A DNA stretch of 64,000 nt from Enterovibrio norvegicus FF-33 (lineage in GTDB: Bacteria; Pseudomonadota; Gammaproteobacteria; Enterobacterales; Vibrionaceae): contig NZ_AJYD02000013.1 of assembly GCF_000286835.2 (NCBI RefSeq), forward strand, positions 282,399-346,398, read 5' to 3'. Each line of letters starts with the position of its first letter. The stretch's first letter is position 1. A program made the translations under genes and the position numbers. The notes under the pieces were generated by a model. That model searched no databases, was not told the origin of the DNA, and saw nothing but the letters and a program-made list of their open reading frames with translations. Shown one piece after another: positions 28,475 through 39,208 of this stretch.

Positions 28475-29602
28475 CTATTTGTAAGCTTCGACAATAACAA
28501 ACTTACGGTTGGAAGCAATGACTTGTGCATTGCCAAAAAGACGTTTCAATTTAGTATGATAGCCGAGGTGCCTATTACCAATGACCACAATTCTGCCCTT
28601 GGGTTCAAGAACTCGCTGAGCGTCACAAAACATTTGCCATGCAATGTGATCCGTTACTGCTTGTAGTTGATGAAACGGCGGATTACACATCACGACATCT
28701 GCGCTTTCAGGTGCAAAGTCATCAAGGCAGTTATTGACGAGGCAATGCGTTCTTGTCGGCTCAATACCATGGGTGGCTAAATTCAGCGAGGCAGAAGCGA
28801 TTGCCATGTGGCTTTCATCTACGGCAGTAACGCGTGCTTGAGGATTTAGCTTCGCCGCTTGAATCGCCAAAACACCGTTTCCACACCCTAGGTCAATAAT
28901 GTGTTTGATGCTTTCGTCATGTGGCATGTGTTGAAGCATCAAATAGGCGGCAATATCCAAACTTTCTGAAGAAAACACGTTGGCATGATTTACCAGACAC
29001 AATTGGTAGTCCGGAACATCAAATGACGTCGTTGCTGGGGGCAATATATTCAACGACTTCTCTTTGTTACAGAAAACTAAACGCGCTTTCTTTTTTGCCA
29101 AAGAAGTATGGGTTGACCCCAAGTGTTTTTCGAACAGTTTAAGTGTAGATGTATGAATGTCTTTGGTTTTCGCGCCCGTGATCGTGGTGAGTTGGGCGCG
29201 TTCAAGTTGTGCAATTTGCTGCAACTGCCAAATCAAAAGGCGGTTGTTTTTTGGCAACTTCATCACAACCAGATCGACATCGTCAGGTAGTGTATCCAGC
29301 GATGACAAACACCGAACATGAGAAAGCGCATTGTTATTCAGGTTATGTTGAATACTTTGTTGCGATAACAAAGAATCATTAACCGCAGTGACTTGGTAGC
29401 CTTTCAGTGAAGCCCAGCAGCTAAGCGCACCGAATCCGTCATTCATGAACAGAATATGTGCACCGGATTCCAAATCTGTCGCTTCGATGTGCTCGATGAG
29501 ATATTCATCGGCAGCATCCCAAGCTTGTAATGTTTCGTTTTTTTGAAGGGGATAGCGACGCAGTTCTAACGCTATGCCTTCGATTTGTAATGTGGTTTTC
29601 AT
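28475..29602 (-). CDS. rlmG: 23S rRNA (guanine-1835-N2)-methyltransferase
   Basis: The 375-residue enzyme methylates G1835 of 23S rRNA. It has the duplicated RsmC/RlmG architecture: a degenerate N-terminal methyltransferase-like half and a catalytic C-terminal half with the SAM motif IDLGCGNGVLAIQAAK and the base-flipping motif CNPPFHQ. I chose the ATG at 29602 (MKTTLQIEGIALELRRYP), which gives the E. coli length; the frame is open for 46 more codons but that part is unlike the family and reaches the bolA start. It begins the minus-strand unit with yajG. Confidence 0.92.
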   Translation of the reverse strand: MKTTLQIEGIALELRRYPLQKNETLQAWDAADEYLIEHIEATDLESGAHILFMNDGFGALSCWASLKGYQVTAVNDSLLSQQSIQHNLNNNALSHVRCLSSLDTLPDDVDLVVMKLPKNNRLLIWQLQQIAQLERAQLTTITGAKTKDIHTSTLKLFEKHLGSTHTSLAKKKARLVFCNKEKSLNILPPATTSFDVPDYQLCLVNHANVFSSESLDIAAYLMLQHMPHDESIKHIIDLGCGNGVLAIQAAKLNPQARVTAVDESHMAIASASLNLATHGIEPTRTHCLVNNCLDDFAPESADVVMCNPPFHQLQAVTDHIAWQMFCDAQRVLEPKGRIVVIGNRHLGYHTKLKRLFGNAQVIASNRKFVIVEAYK

Positions 29603-29728
29603 GGGGGTATCAGCGAAGCGCTTGTGAGAATGAGGTATATTGTCGCAGATGACAGGAATACTGCAATTGTCTTGCAGCGATCGAAGAAAGACAATGCAGA
29701 AAAAAGCTAATATGTAAAAGAGGGACGT

Positions 29729-30052
29729 ATGATTGTTCAAAAAAATATTGAGCAGAAACTGAACACTGCTTTTTCGCCTATCTTTTTAGAAGTGCTTAAT
29801 GAAAGTAATATGCACAATGTGCCTGTTGGGTCAGAAAGTCATTTCAAAGTGACGGTTGTTAGTGGTGACTTTGAAGGGCAGCGTTTAATCACAAGGCATC
29901 GTGCGGTAAACCAAACACTGGCGGATGAGTTGAAAAATGATATCCATGCATTGGCAATTCATACATATACTGAGAGTGAGTGGCATGATTTGATTGGGCA
30001 TTCACCGAACTCACCACCGTGTCGTGGTGGGTCTTTACACGATAAGAAATAA
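29729..30052 (+). CDS. bolA: BolA family protein
   Basis: A 107-residue BolA protein with the class II KH-like fold. Signature elements are [26 protein letters not shown] and the invariant-His helix-turn [17 protein letters not shown]. BolA proteins work with monothiol glutaredoxins in Fe-S cluster trafficking and influence morphology and stress responses. GAGGGA precedes the ATG. It is divergent from rlmG-yajG-ampG and upstream of the nqr operon. Confidence 0.95.
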   Translation: MIVQKNIEQKLNTAFSPIFLEVLNESNMHNVPVGSESHFKVTVVSGDFEGQRLITRHRAVNQTLADELKNDIHALAIHTYTESEWHDLIGHSPNSPPCRGGSLHDKK

Positions 30053-30551
30053 TAATATCGCGATGGGCTGTTAAACAAACAACCCATTACTGCGCAGTAA
30101 TATGTTCGACTAAGATTTCCAGCTGTTCAACATAACGGCTTTGGATTCAGAGTATGGCAATGGTCGTCAGCAGATTGTTAAGAAATGTAGTGTATTAATC
30201 AATTCAACATTAAGACAGGCTTTCGTGAGTTATGTTGATTTTGTAACACTTTTTACACACTACGTTTGCATGACATTTTGTGCACCGGCTCATACTTATC
30301 ACTCTCAATTGGCGATAGTTTGCTCAGTTGTTGAAATTTCAGGGTGCATCACGGTGATTGCCGTGGAATAGCATCTTTGGTTGATGATAGAATCCATCGC
30401 TTGAAAACTGACCCCGTCCGCACAATTGTTGCGGATTGGTGATGAGGAAGTTGCGAAGGCTTGGGGTGTGTATCATCCCGCCAAACAGTAGAAAGTCGTG
30501 TATCAACTGCGCAATAACAGAATTTTTCCCGTTAATGTAGTGCAAGTGCGT
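30053..30551 (+). other. Leader region of the nqr operon
   Basis: Nearly 500 bases lie between bolA and nqrA. They hold a perfect 16-base palindrome ATTACTGCGCAGTAAT (30086-30101), a candidate extended -10 element TGATAGAAT (30386-30394 region), and a hairpin CCGCA...TGCGG at 30418-30434 about 120 bases before nqrA. No protein-coding frame looks real. The long, structured leader suggests post-initiation control of nqr, but I cannot name a known element. Confidence 0.45.
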
Positions 30552-31892
30552 ATGATTACAATAAAAAAGGGCTTGGATATCCCAATTTCAGGGACTCCTG
30601 CTCAGGTGATAAATGATGGCTCAGCCATCACAAAAGTCGCCTTGCTAGGCGAAGAGTACGTTGGCATGCGTCCAACAATGCATGCTCGTGTTGGGGATGT
30701 AGTGAAAAAAGGTCAGATTCTTTTTGAAGATAAAAAGAATGTTGGCGTTAAATTCACTGCGCCTGCAGCGGGTACTGTGGTTGAGATTAACCGTGGTGCA
30801 AAACGTGTTCTTCAGTCTGTTGTCATCGAAATCGAAGGCAACGAGCAAGTCACTTTCAATAAATATGAAGCCTCTGAAATTGCAGGTCTTGATCGCCAAA
30901 TGGTTGTTGACCAATTGGTGGAATCGGGTCTGTGGACTGCGCTTCGTACTCGTCCATTTAGTAAAAACCCTGCGGTTGATGCGAAACCTTCTGCTGTGTT
31001 CGTCACCGCAATGGATACCAACCCTCTCGCAGCAAACCCTGAGCTGATCATTAATGAGCAGCAAGAAGCGTTTGTAGCAGGCTTGGATGTTCTTTCGCGT
31101 CTGACAGACGGCAAAGTTTACGTGTGTAAAGGTGAGTCTAGCCTGCCACGTAGCTCGCAGTCTAACGTTGAAGAGCAAGTGTTTAATGGCCCTCACCCAG
31201 CTGGTCTGGTGGGTACTCACATTCACTTCCTTCGCCCTGTTGGCGCAGAGTTGCAGGTTTGGCACCTGAACTACCAAGACGTGATTGCGTTCGGTAAGCT
31301 TTTCCTTGAGGGTGAGCTGTATACCGACCGCGTGATTGCTTTGGCAGGTCCAGTGGTTAACAACCCACGCCTTATCCGTACGCAAATCGGTGCGTCAATC
31401 AATGAGCTGACAAACAGCGAATTGATGCCTGGAGAAATCCGTCTCATTTCTGGCTCCGTACTAAGTGGAACACAAGCTGGTGGTGTTCACGGTTACCTTG
31501 GTCGTTTCCACTTACAATTAAGTGCGTTGCGCGAAGGTCGTGAAAAAGAACTGTTTGGCTGGATCACTCCAGGTAAAAACAAATTCTCAGTTACGCGTGC
31601 GTATTTGAGTCAGTTCTTTAAAGGTCAGCTGTTTAACATGACGACTACCACTAATGGTAGTGAGCGTTCAATGGTACCAATTGGTAACTATGAGCGTGTT
31701 ATGCCACTGGACATCGAGCCAACACTTTTGCTACGAGATATCTGTGCAGGCGATCTGGACAGCATGGCTCAGCTAGGTGCACTTGAACTGGATCCTGAAG
31801 ATCTTGCTCTGTGTACATTTGTTTGCCCTGGCAAATACGATTTTGGTCCGATGCTACGTGAGTGCCTTGATCAAATTGAGAAGGAAGGGTAA
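30552..31892 (+). CDS. nqrA: Na+-translocating NADH:quinone reductase subunit A
   Basis: The 446-residue soluble quinone-binding subunit of the sodium pump. It starts [16 protein letters not shown] and contains [36 protein letters not shown] and the C-terminal [26 protein letters not shown], all near-identical to Vibrio NqrA. The ATG at 30552 is chosen on homology; the frame extends upstream 18 codons without a ribosome binding site. First of six tightly packed nqr genes. Confidence 0.98.
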   Translation: MITIKKGLDIPISGTPAQVINDGSAITKVALLGEEYVGMRPTMHARVGDVVKKGQILFEDKKNVGVKFTAPAAGTVVEINRGAKRVLQSVVIEIEGNEQVTFNKYEASEIAGLDRQMVVDQLVESGLWTALRTRPFSKNPAVDAKPSAVFVTAMDTNPLAANPELIINEQQEAFVAGLDVLSRLTDGKVYVCKGESSLPRSSQSNVEEQVFNGPHPAGLVGTHIHFLRPVGAELQVWHLNYQDVIAFGKLFLEGELYTDRVIALAGPVVNNPRLIRTQIGASINELTNSELMPGEIRLISGSVLSGTQAGGVHGYLGRFHLQLSALREGREKELFGWITPGKNKFSVTRAYLSQFFKGQLFNMTTTTNGSERSMVPIGNYERVMPLDIEPTLLLRDICAGDLDSMAQLGALELDPEDLALCTFVCPGKYDFGPMLRECLDQIEKEG

Positions 31893-31895
31893 CCG

Positions 31896-33140
31896 ATGGG
31901 CTTGAAAAAATTTCTTGAAGATATCGAACCGCATTTTGAACCGGGCGGTAAGCACGAGAAATGGTTTGCGCTTTACGAAGCTGCAGCGACACTTTTTTAC
32001 ACCCCTGGTCTAGTGACAAAGCGCGGTGCTCACGTTCGTGACAGCATCGATCTGAAGCGCATTATGATCATGGTATGGCTGGCTGTATTCCCAGCAATGT
32101 TCTTCGGTATGTACAACTCGGGTAATCAGGCTGTTATGGCACTGAACTCGATGTATAGCGCTGATCAACTTGCAGCCATTGTGGGTGGTAACTGGCATTA
32201 CTGGTTAACAGAAATGCTAGGGGGGTCGCTGTCTCCTGATGCAGGTTGGGCAAGCAAAATGTTGCTTGGTGCAACCTACTTCCTACCAATCTACGCGACG
32301 GTATTTATCGTCGGTGGTTTCTGGGAAGTGTTGTTCTGTATGGTGCGTAAGCATGAAGTCAACGAAGGTTTCTTTGTCACTTCTATCCTGTTTGCGTTGA
32401 TCGTTCCGCCTACACTTCCTTTGTGGCAAGCAGCTATAGGTATTACCTTTGGTGTTGTTGTTGCAAAAGAAATCTTTGGTGGTACTGGTCGTAACTTCCT
32501 GAACCCTGCTCTTGCTGGCCGTGCATTCCTGTTCTTCGCTTATCCTGCACAAATCTCTGGTGATTTGGTTTGGACTGCGGCTGACGGCTTCTCTGGTGCA
32601 ACGGCGCTTAGCCAATGGGCTGCAGGCGGTCAAGGCGCACTAGTGAACAACGTTTCTGGTAGCACGATCACTTGGATGGATGCTTTCATCGGTAACATCC
32701 CTGGTTCCATCGGTGAAGTATCGACGCTGGCTATCTTGATTGGTGGCGCAATGATTGTTGCAATGCGAATTGCATCATGGCGCATCATTCTGGGTACGTT
32801 GATTGGTCTTGTTGCAACGGCAACGCTATTCAATATTGCAGGCTCTAGCACCAACCCAATGTTCAGCATGCCTTGGCACTGGCACTTGGTTTTGGGTGGC
32901 TTTGCATTCGGTATGATGTTCATGGCAACCGACCCAGTTTCAGCGTCTTTCACCAATAAAGCGAAGTGGTGGTATGGCATCCTGATTGGTGCGATGGCAG
33001 TGATGATTCGTGTGGTTAACCCAGCGTACCCAGAAGGTATGATGCTGGCTATCCTGTTTGCGAACCTGTTTGCCCCGCTGTTCGACAACCTGGTAGTACA
33101 GGGTAACATCAAACGGAGACTGGCTCGTGTCAAGCAATAA
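31896..33140 (+). CDS. nqrB: Na+-translocating NADH:quinone reductase subunit B
   Basis: A 414-residue integral membrane subunit with about ten spans. It carries covalently bound FMN through a phosphoester to threonine in SGATALSQ (DGFSGATAL), the ApbE flavinylation motif, and is the subunit that lines the sodium path. It starts 3 bases after nqrA and overlaps nqrC by 14 bases. Confidence 0.98.
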   Translation: MGLKKFLEDIEPHFEPGGKHEKWFALYEAAATLFYTPGLVTKRGAHVRDSIDLKRIMIMVWLAVFPAMFFGMYNSGNQAVMALNSMYSADQLAAIVGGNWHYWLTEMLGGSLSPDAGWASKMLLGATYFLPIYATVFIVGGFWEVLFCMVRKHEVNEGFFVTSILFALIVPPTLPLWQAAIGITFGVVVAKEIFGGTGRNFLNPALAGRAFLFFAYPAQISGDLVWTAADGFSGATALSQWAAGGQGALVNNVSGSTITWMDAFIGNIPGSIGEVSTLAILIGGAMIVAMRIASWRIILGTLIGLVATATLFNIAGSSTNPMFSMPWHWHLVLGGFAFGMMFMATDPVSASFTNKAKWWYGILIGAMAVMIRVVNPAYPEGMMLAILFANLFAPLFDNLVVQGNIKRRLARVKQ

Positions 33141-33918
33141 CGATAGCATTAAAAAAACGCTGACCGTAGTTGTCGCGCTGAGCCTAGTTTGTTCAGTCGT
33201 GGTTTCTTTTGCAGCGGTGTCTTTGCGTCCACTACAGCAGGAAAATGCAGTACTCGATGTTCAGCGCAACATCCTGTCTGTTGCTGGTATTCCTGTTGGA
33301 GCGAGCAAGACCGAAGTTAACCAAGCTTTTGAAAAATTCATCGTTCCTCGCCTTGTTGATCTTTCAACGGGTGAGCTAACGGGTACGGAAGCTGAAGCTG
33401 AAGCTTATGACCAACGCGTTGCAGCGTCGGATCCCTCTCAATCAGTCAAGCTTGCTGCAGAGCAGGATTTGGCGAAGATTGGTCGTCGCGCTAATTTAGC
33501 GAAGGTCTACTTGGTTAAGAATGACCAAGGCGGGACTGACGAAGTGATTCTTCCTATGCACGGTAATGGTCTGTGGTCAATGATGTACGCTTTTGTTGCT
33601 GTTGAGACTGACGGTAACACCGTTGGTGGTATCACATACTACCAGCAAGGCGAAACTCCGGGACTGGGTGGTGAAGTTGAAAACCCGCGCTGGCGTTCAC
33701 AATTCGAAGGCAAAGTGCTGTTTGATGACAAAGGTCAGCCAGCAATTCGCATCGTTAAAGGTGGCGCACAACCGGGTGACATCCATGGTGTAGATGGACT
33801 GTCGGGTGCAACACTGACTTCAAACGGTGTTCAGCACACATTCGACTTCTGGCTCGGTAACAATGGCTTTGGCCCGTTCCTGAAGATGGTTCAAAAGGGA
33901 GAGCTGAACAATGGCTGA
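33127..33918 (+). CDS. nqrC: Na+-translocating NADH:quinone reductase subunit C
   Basis: A 263-residue subunit with one N-terminal membrane span (about 10-32) and a periplasmic FMN-binding domain. The covalent FMN threonine lies in the motif [13 protein letters not shown] near the C-terminus, modified by ApbE. The start codon is GTG, inside the end of nqrB, giving a 14-base overlap; homology ([14 protein letters not shown]) and GGAGA upstream support it. Confidence 0.97.
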   Translation: MSSNNDSIKKTLTVVVALSLVCSVVVSFAAVSLRPLQQENAVLDVQRNILSVAGIPVGASKTEVNQAFEKFIVPRLVDLSTGELTGTEAEAEAYDQRVAASDPSQSVKLAAEQDLAKIGRRANLAKVYLVKNDQGGTDEVILPMHGNGLWSMMYAFVAVETDGNTVGGITYYQQGETPGLGGEVENPRWRSQFEGKVLFDDKGQPAIRIVKGGAQPGDIHGVDGLSGATLTSNGVQHTFDFWLGNNGFGPFLKMVQKGELNNG

Positions 33919-34543
33919 TACTAAAGAACTGAAAGAGAATCTATGGGCGCCGATACTTAGCAACAACCCGATTGCCCTTCAGGTTCTAGGTGTGTGTTCT
34001 GCATTGGCAGTGACCACCAAGCTAGAAACTGCATTTGTTATGACGATAGCAGTTACGTTTGTAACCGCGTTTTCTAACTTGTTTGTTTCGGCTATTCGTC
34101 ACCACATTCCTAACTCTGTACGTATCATCGTGCAGATGGCGATCATTGCATCGCTGGTCATCGTGGTTGACCAGATCTTGAAAGCGTACGTTTACGATAT
34201 CTCTAAACAGCTATCTGTATTCGTTGGCCTGATCATCACCAACTGTATCGTTATGGGACGTGCAGAAGCGTATGCGATGAAGTCTGCGCCACTGCCATCA
34301 TTCATTGACGGCATTGGTAATGGTCTTGGCTACGGCTTCGTACTGATCACTGTTGGTTTCTTCCGTGAACTGTTGGGTTCTGGCAAATTGTTTGGCGTGT
34401 CTATTCTGCCTCTGACTTCAGAAGGCGGTTGGTATCAGCCAAACGGTATGATGTTGCTGGCTCCATCAGCGTTCTTCCTGATCGGCTTTATGATCTGGGT
34501 TATACGTGAGTTCAAACCTGAACAAGTAGAAGCGAAGGAGTAA
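33911..34543 (+). CDS. nqrD: Na+-translocating NADH:quinone reductase subunit D
   Basis: A 210-residue, six-span membrane subunit of the RnfE/NqrD family; with NqrE it holds an intramembrane iron-sulfur centre through conserved cysteines (VCSALAVTT and [11 protein letters not shown]). It overlaps nqrC by 8 bases and is followed by nqrE after 7. Confidence 0.97.
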   Translation: MADTKELKENLWAPILSNNPIALQVLGVCSALAVTTKLETAFVMTIAVTFVTAFSNLFVSAIRHHIPNSVRIIVQMAIIASLVIVVDQILKAYVYDISKQLSVFVGLIITNCIVMGRAEAYAMKSAPLPSFIDGIGNGLGYGFVLITVGFFRELLGSGKLFGVSILPLTSEGGWYQPNGMMLLAPSAFFLIGFMIWVIREFKPEQVEAKE

Positions 34544-34550
34544 GGACGTA

Positions 34551-35147
34551 ATGGAACATTACATTAGCCTTATGGTTCGTTCGATTTTCATCGAGAACAT
34601 GGCGCTGTCATTCTTCCTAGGTATGTGTACTTTCTTGGCTGTTTCCAAGAAAGTAAAAACATCGTTTGGCCTAGGTGTCGCAGTTATCGTCGTACTGACC
34701 ATCGCTGTTCCTGTCAATAATCTGGTTTATAACCTGATTTTGAAAGACGGCGCGTTGGCACCAGGCATTGATCTGAGCTTCCTGAACTTTATCACCTTCA
34801 TCGGTGTTATCGCGGCGTTGGTTCAGATTCTGGAAATGGTCCTAGACCGCTTTTTCCCGCCACTTTACAACGCACTGGGTATCTTCCTTCCGCTTATCAC
34901 AGTTAACTGTGCGATTTTCGGTGGTGTATCTTTCATGGTTCAGCGTGACTACAATTTCGCAGAATCAGTGGTATACGGCGCAGGGTCGGGGATCGGCTGG
35001 ATGCTAGCGATTGTTGCGCTGGCAGGTATTCGTGAAAAAATGAAGTATTCTGATGTTCCTCCTGCTTTACGTGGTTTGGGTATTACCTTTATCACCGTAG
35101 GTTTGATGGCGTTGGGCTTTATGTCTTTCTCTGGTGTTCAACTGTAA
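34551..35147 (+). CDS. nqrE: Na+-translocating NADH:quinone reductase subunit E
   Basis: A 198-residue, six-span membrane subunit, inverted-topology partner of NqrD. The conserved cysteines occur in [12 protein letters not shown] and [12 protein letters not shown] and ligate the shared Fe-S centre. AAGGACG precedes the ATG. Confidence 0.97.
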   Translation: MEHYISLMVRSIFIENMALSFFLGMCTFLAVSKKVKTSFGLGVAVIVVLTIAVPVNNLVYNLILKDGALAPGIDLSFLNFITFIGVIAALVQILEMVLDRFFPPLYNALGIFLPLITVNCAIFGGVSFMVQRDYNFAESVVYGAGSGIGWMLAIVALAGIREKMKYSDVPPALRGLGITFITVGLMALGFMSFSGVQL

Positions 35148-35178
35148 GTCGGGTAAACCGCGATATAAGGATTAGTCA

Positions 35179-36402
35179 ATGGACATTATTCTTGGTGTAG
35201 TGATGTTTACTCTTATCGTACTGGTATTGGTTCTGGTGATCTTGTTCGCCAAATCAAAACTGGTACCTTCAGGTGACATCATCATCTCTGTAAATGGCGA
35301 TTCAAATCTGGCAATTACCACACAGCCAGGTGGCAAGCTACTGACCGCTCTTGCGGGCGCTGGCGTATTCGTTTCTTCAGCTTGTGGTGGCGGTGGCTCT
35401 TGTGGTCAGTGCCGCGTGAAGATCAAATCAGGTGGCGGTGACATTCTGCCGACTGAGCTTGATCACATCAGCAAAGGTGAAGCACGTGAAGGCGAGCGCT
35501 TGGCCTGTCAGGTAGCAATGAAAACTGACATGGACATCGAGCTGCCAGAAGAAATTTTTGGTGTGAAAAAGTGGGAATGTGAAGTTATCTCTAACGATAA
35601 CAAAGCAACCTTCATCAAAGAACTGAAGCTGCAAATTCCAGATGGCGAGTCAGTGCCTTTCCGTGCGGGTGGTTACATCCAAATCGAAGCGCCTGCTCAC
35701 CACGTTAAGTACGCAGATTACGATGTTCCTAAAGAATATCGTGAAGACTGGGAGAAGTTTAACCTGTTCCGTTACGAGTCCAAGGTTAACGAAGAAACCA
35801 TTCGTGCGTATTCAATGGCGAACTACCCTGAAGAGTTTGGCATTATCATGCTAAACGTGCGTATTGCTACGCCGCCACCTAACAACCCAACTGTTGCGCC
35901 AGGCATTATGTCTTCGTACATTTGGTCGTTGAAAGAAGGCGATAAGTGTACGATTTCAGGACCGTTTGGTGAGTTCTTCGCGAAAGATACTGATGCAGAA
36001 ATGGTATTTGTGGGCGGTGGTGCAGGTATGGCACCAATGCGTTCTCACATTTTCGACCAGCTCAAGCGTCTGAACTCTACGCGTAAGATGTCTTTCTGGT
36101 ACGGTGCTCGCTCTAAGCGTGAAATGTTCTATGTAGAAGATTTTGACGGCCTAGCTGCTGAAAACGAAAACTTCGTTTGGCACTGTGCGCTTTCTGATCC
36201 ACTGCCAGAAGATAACTGGGAAGGCTACACTGGCTTTATCCATAACGTGTTGTTTGAGAACTATCTTAAAGATCACGACGCCCCAGAAGATTGTGAGTTC
36301 TACATGTGTGGTCCTCCAATGATGAATGCGGCAGTTATCGGCATGCTGAAAGACCTTGGTGTTGAAGACGAAAACATCCTGCTTGATGATTTCGGTGGCT
36401 AA
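35179..36402 (+). CDS. nqrF: Na+-translocating NADH:quinone reductase subunit F
   Basis: The 407-residue NADH-oxidising subunit. One N-terminal membrane span (about 4-24) is followed by a 2Fe-2S ferredoxin domain with Cys69, Cys75, Cys78 and Cys110 ([11 protein letters not shown] ... RLACQ), an FAD-binding domain with RAYSMANYP, and an NADH-binding domain with [13 protein letters not shown] and a terminal CGPPMMN. It ends the six-gene operon and is followed by a weak hairpin terminator. Confidence 0.98.
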   Translation: MDIILGVVMFTLIVLVLVLVILFAKSKLVPSGDIIISVNGDSNLAITTQPGGKLLTALAGAGVFVSSACGGGGSCGQCRVKIKSGGGDILPTELDHISKGEAREGERLACQVAMKTDMDIELPEEIFGVKKWECEVISNDNKATFIKELKLQIPDGESVPFRAGGYIQIEAPAHHVKYADYDVPKEYREDWEKFNLFRYESKVNEETIRAYSMANYPEEFGIIMLNVRIATPPPNNPTVAPGIMSSYIWSLKEGDKCTISGPFGEFFAKDTDAEMVFVGGGAGMAPMRSHIFDQLKRLNSTRKMSFWYGARSKREMFYVEDFDGLAAENENFVWHCALSDPLPEDNWEGYTGFIHNVLFENYLKDHDAPEDCEFYMCGPPMMNAAVIGMLKDLGVEDENILLDDFGG

Positions 36403-36423
36403 ACACCGCTAAGTCGAAAAGAC

Positions 36424-36453
36424 AAATGGCTGGCCTTAGGGTCAGCCATTTTG
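36424..36453 (+). terminator. Terminator-like hairpin after nqrF
   Basis: AAATGGCTG pairs with CAGCCATTT around a ten-base loop, followed by only TT. The weak T-run means some read-through into apbE is likely, which would link the flavin transferase to its substrates. Confidence 0.6.
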
Positions 36454-36659
36454 CATATACATCGATACGAACACATCGATATGAATACACAGATACCAAT
36501 CTCAGTAGATATTTTCGCGTCTCATCAATTGGCTGTCTCTGCGACTGAGATACGTTGCTATCTCACCGCAAATACATACTGCGATTCGTATTAAGCGGAC
36601 CTCAATCTCCCATCGTAATCATGGTCTGTGTGTCTAATTTCAACCAACTGGATGAAGTA

Positions 36660-37676
36660 ATGAAAAAATTCCTGTTGTCTCTCGGTCTTATTGTAAGCAG
36701 CCTGCTTGTGCTTACAGGATGTGAACAAGCACCAAAACAAGTTCATCTCACTGGTTCTACTATGGGGACCTACTATTCGGTGAAATACATGTCGGATGGT
36801 GACGTGCCAAGTCATGATGTTATTCAGACCGAGATCGATATTCGCTTGGAGCGGGTGAACGACCAAATGTCGACGTACCGCAAGGACTCCGAGTTGAGTC
36901 GCTTTAATCAGCAAAAAGGCAGTGAGCCATTTTCTGTGTCGGCAGATACCGCATTGGTTGTCGCTGAAGCCATTCGTCTCAATAAGCTGTCTGAGGGTGC
37001 GCTGGATGTTACTGTTGGGCCATTAGTGAATCTCTGGGGCTTTGGTCCTGAGGGACGACCTGATCGCGCGCCTAGTGATGTTCAAGTGGCTGAACGCAGA
37101 GCAATGACCGGCATCGAATTTATCGAGGTTGATGGTCATTTTCTGACGAAAACCAACCCTGATCTTTATGTCGATTTATCGTCGATTGCGAAGGGGTTTG
37201 GTGTTGATGTGGTTGCTAACTATTTGGCGGAGTTAGGGATTAAAAACTACTTGGTTGAGATTGGTGGTGAACTTCAACTTCATGGCGTGAATGCCGAAGG
37301 TGTGCCTTGGCGTATCGCGATTGAAAAACCAAGCACTGAACAGCAAACTGTCCAAGAAATCATTGCGCCGGGTGATATGGCCGTTGCGACGTCAGGGGAT
37401 TATCGCAATTATTTTGAAGAAGATGGCATACGTTACTCTCACACCATTGATCCAAAAACAGCCAAGCCGATCAATCATCGTTTGGTGTCGGTGACTGTGC
37501 TGGATAAATCATGTATGACGGCTGATGGCTTCTCGACTGCCTTTATGGTGATGGGGCCAGAAAATGCACTAGCGCTGGCTAACAGTGAAAATATTCCAGC
37601 ATTTTTCATTGTAAAGACCGATAATGGATTTAAAGAAATCGCATCGGACGCATTTAAACAATATCTAACACGTTAA
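36660..37676 (+). CDS. apbE: FAD:protein FMN transferase
   Basis: A 338-residue lipoprotein (signal MKKFLLSLGLIVSSLLVLTGC, lipobox LTGC) that attaches FMN to threonine of NqrB and NqrC in the periplasm using FAD. Family motifs GSTMGTYYSV, TVGPLVNLWGFGP, DLSSIAKGFGVD, IGGELQLHG and the C-terminal ATSGDYRNY and SHTIDPKT are present. The ATG at 36660 opens a proper lipoprotein signal; the longer frame from 36555 does not. Position right after nqrF and before nqrM fits the maturation role. Confidence 0.96.
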   Translation: MKKFLLSLGLIVSSLLVLTGCEQAPKQVHLTGSTMGTYYSVKYMSDGDVPSHDVIQTEIDIRLERVNDQMSTYRKDSELSRFNQQKGSEPFSVSADTALVVAEAIRLNKLSEGALDVTVGPLVNLWGFGPEGRPDRAPSDVQVAERRAMTGIEFIEVDGHFLTKTNPDLYVDLSSIAKGFGVDVVANYLAELGIKNYLVEIGGELQLHGVNAEGVPWRIAIEKPSTEQQTVQEIIAPGDMAVATSGDYRNYFEEDGIRYSHTIDPKTAKPINHRLVSVTVLDKSCMTADGFSTAFMVMGPENALALANSENIPAFFIVKTDNGFKEIASDAFKQYLTR

Positions 37677-37686
37677 GGGTAATGAG

Positions 37687-37908
37687 ATGTCTGAGTATCT
37701 GATAACGTTTTCGGTTTTCTTGCTAGTGATTGCTGGCATGGCGATCGGCTACATTATTCAACGCAAAACCATCAGTGGAAGCTGTGGTGGTCTGGGCTCT
37801 GTTGGCATTGAAAAAGAATGTGACTGTCCAGAACCTTGTGATGCAAGGCAAAAGCGCGAAGCGCGTGCTGCCAAAGCAGCTGAGTGGAAGAAGAATCAAA
37901 TCATTTGA
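37687..37908 (+). CDS. nqrM: Na+-NQR maturation protein NqrM
   Basis: A 73-residue protein with one N-terminal membrane span (about 4-24) and four conserved cysteines at 33, 45, 47 and 51 in SGSCGGLG and ECDCPEPC. NqrM is required for assembly of the NqrD/NqrE iron centre. It starts 10 bases after apbE, completing an nqrABCDEF-apbE-nqrM cluster like those of Vibrio species. A strong terminator follows. Confidence 0.95.
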   Translation: MSEYLITFSVFLLVIAGMAIGYIIQRKTISGSCGGLGSVGIEKECDCPEPCDARQKREARAAKAAEWKKNQII

Positions 37909-37934
37909 TCTATTTGAATCATCTGACTCATGAG

Positions 37935-37960
37935 GGCCAGTCACAGACTGGCCTTTTTTA
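37935..37960 (+). terminator. Intrinsic terminator of apbE-nqrM
   Basis: GGCCAGT pairs with ACTGGCC around CACAG, followed by T6. It isolates the NQR group from dinB. Confidence 0.92.
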
Positions 37961-38007
37961 TCGGTAGTTCCCTGCCTCCAAAGCCCCTAACACCTTTGCT
38001 TCGAAGA

Positions 38008-38037
38008 TTGACAACCGCATCGGTTGCTGTGTATACA
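38008..38037 (+). promoter_or_regulatory. Sigma-70 promoter of dinB
   Basis: A perfect -35 hexamer TTGACA (38008-38013) is followed after 18 bases by TATACA (38032-38037). The -10 is inside the LexA box, so LexA binding would block RNA polymerase. It lies about 30 bases before the dinB ATG. Confidence 0.75.
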
Positions 38038-38042
38038 TACAG
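38027..38042 (+). promoter_or_regulatory. LexA (SOS) box of dinB
   Basis: CTGTGTATACATACAG matches the enterobacterial SOS box CTG-N10-CAG with the alternating TA core and symmetric ends. It covers the candidate -10 of dinB, so the gene should be induced by DNA damage, as in E. coli. Confidence 0.9.
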
Positions 38043-38067
38043 TATCTGATTGTCAGGCTCTCTATCC

Positions 38068-39126
38068 ATGAAAAAAATTGTGCACATCGATATGGATTGT
38101 TTCTATGCCGCTGTAGAGATGCGTGATAGCCCTGAGTTGCGGGATATTCCTCTTGCCATTGGCGGCTCAGAAACGCGCAGAGGTGTGATATCGACCTGTA
38201 ATTACCTTGCTCGAAAATATGGTGTTCGCTCAGCGATGGCGACGGCACATGCTAAGAAACTTTGCCCCAACCTCACGGTAGTTCGTGGTGACATGAACAA
38301 GTACAAAGCCGTTTCTCTTCAAATTCGAGCCATTTTTGCTCGGTATACCGACAAAGTAGAGCCCCTATCCCTTGATGAAGCTTATCTTGATGTGAGTGAC
38401 TGCTCACTATTTAGAGGCTCAGCAACGCTTATCGCTGAAGACATTCGACAAGCGATTAAACGCGAGCTCGGATTAACAGCGTCAGCCGGGGTGGCACCCG
38501 TTAAGTTCATCGCCAAAGTGGCATCTGATTTAAACAAGCCTGACGGTATCTATGTGATCACGCCGGATGAAATCGATGCATTTGTGAAGAACTTGCCGTT
38601 GGAGAAAATTCCAGGCGTGGGTAAAGTGACCTTGGTGAAACTGCATGAACTTGGCTTATTTAAAGGTGAAGACGTTCAGCAGTTTGATCAAAATCTATTA
38701 CTTCAGCGATTTGGTAAATTCGGTCATGCGTTATGGAATCGATGTCAGGGCATTGATGAAAGAGACGTTGAAACCGACCGTGTTCGCAAGTCGGTGGGGG
38801 TGGAGCGGACTTTGCCAGAAGACATTCGCACCGAAGCGGAGTGCTTGGCCGTCATGGAGTCACTTTATGATGAGATGGAAACGCGTTTAAAGCGAGTGTG
38901 TCCTGATATGGACATTGCGCGCCAAGGGGTCAAACTTAAATTTTCCGATTTTCAGTTAACCTCGGTTGAACATCGTCAGTGGTGCTTCGATACGAATGTG
39001 TTTCCTGATCTCTTAAAAGAAGCGCTAGCTCGCCAACAAGGAAGAGGTGTGCGTTTGATAGGGTTAAGCGTCGGGCTTAAATCGGAAGACAAAGACAAGG
39101 CCGCACAGTTGAGTTTTGAATGGTAA
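38068..39126 (+). CDS. dinB: DNA polymerase IV
   Basis: The 352-residue Y-family translesion polymerase. Catalytic acidic residues lie in [13 protein letters not shown] and in SLDEAYLDV; the thumb helix-hairpin-helix is KIPGVGKVT, and the little-finger domain ends with a short tail QLSFEW that looks like a beta-clamp-binding peptide. I chose the ATG at 38068 ([10 protein letters not shown]); a TTG six codons upstream is less likely. SOS control is shown by the LexA box. It is followed by converging pepD. Confidence 0.97.
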   Translation: MKKIVHIDMDCFYAAVEMRDSPELRDIPLAIGGSETRRGVISTCNYLARKYGVRSAMATAHAKKLCPNLTVVRGDMNKYKAVSLQIRAIFARYTDKVEPLSLDEAYLDVSDCSLFRGSATLIAEDIRQAIKRELGLTASAGVAPVKFIAKVASDLNKPDGIYVITPDEIDAFVKNLPLEKIPGVGKVTLVKLHELGLFKGEDVQQFDQNLLLQRFGKFGHALWNRCQGIDERDVETDRVRKSVGVERTLPEDIRTEAECLAVMESLYDEMETRLKRVCPDMDIARQGVKLKFSDFQLTSVEHRQWCFDTNVFPDLLKEALARQQGRGVRLIGLSVGLKSEDKDKAAQLSFEW

Positions 39127-39150
39127 AAGAGCGCCAATCGGCGCTCTTAA
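39124..39150. terminator. Shared terminator of dinB and pepD
   Basis: AAGAGCGCC pairs with GGCGCTCTT around AATC between the converging genes. The better T-run (TTTTACC) lies on the minus strand, so it serves pepD at least. Confidence 0.75.
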
Positions 39151-39208
39151 CGTTTAGCTTCCTTGCATCAATCATTTGTCATGATTAATGCGCTCTTATT
39201 TAATGCAA

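Noticed and set aside
30645-31385. 246-codon frame antisense to nqrA
   Set aside because: It is entirely inside nqrA, has no family features, and reflects codon composition.
36459-36485. Imperfect repeat ACATCGATACGAAC / ACATCGATATGAAT between nqrF and apbE
   Set aside because: Two short, imperfect copies; no clear role and within chance expectation for an intergenic stretch.
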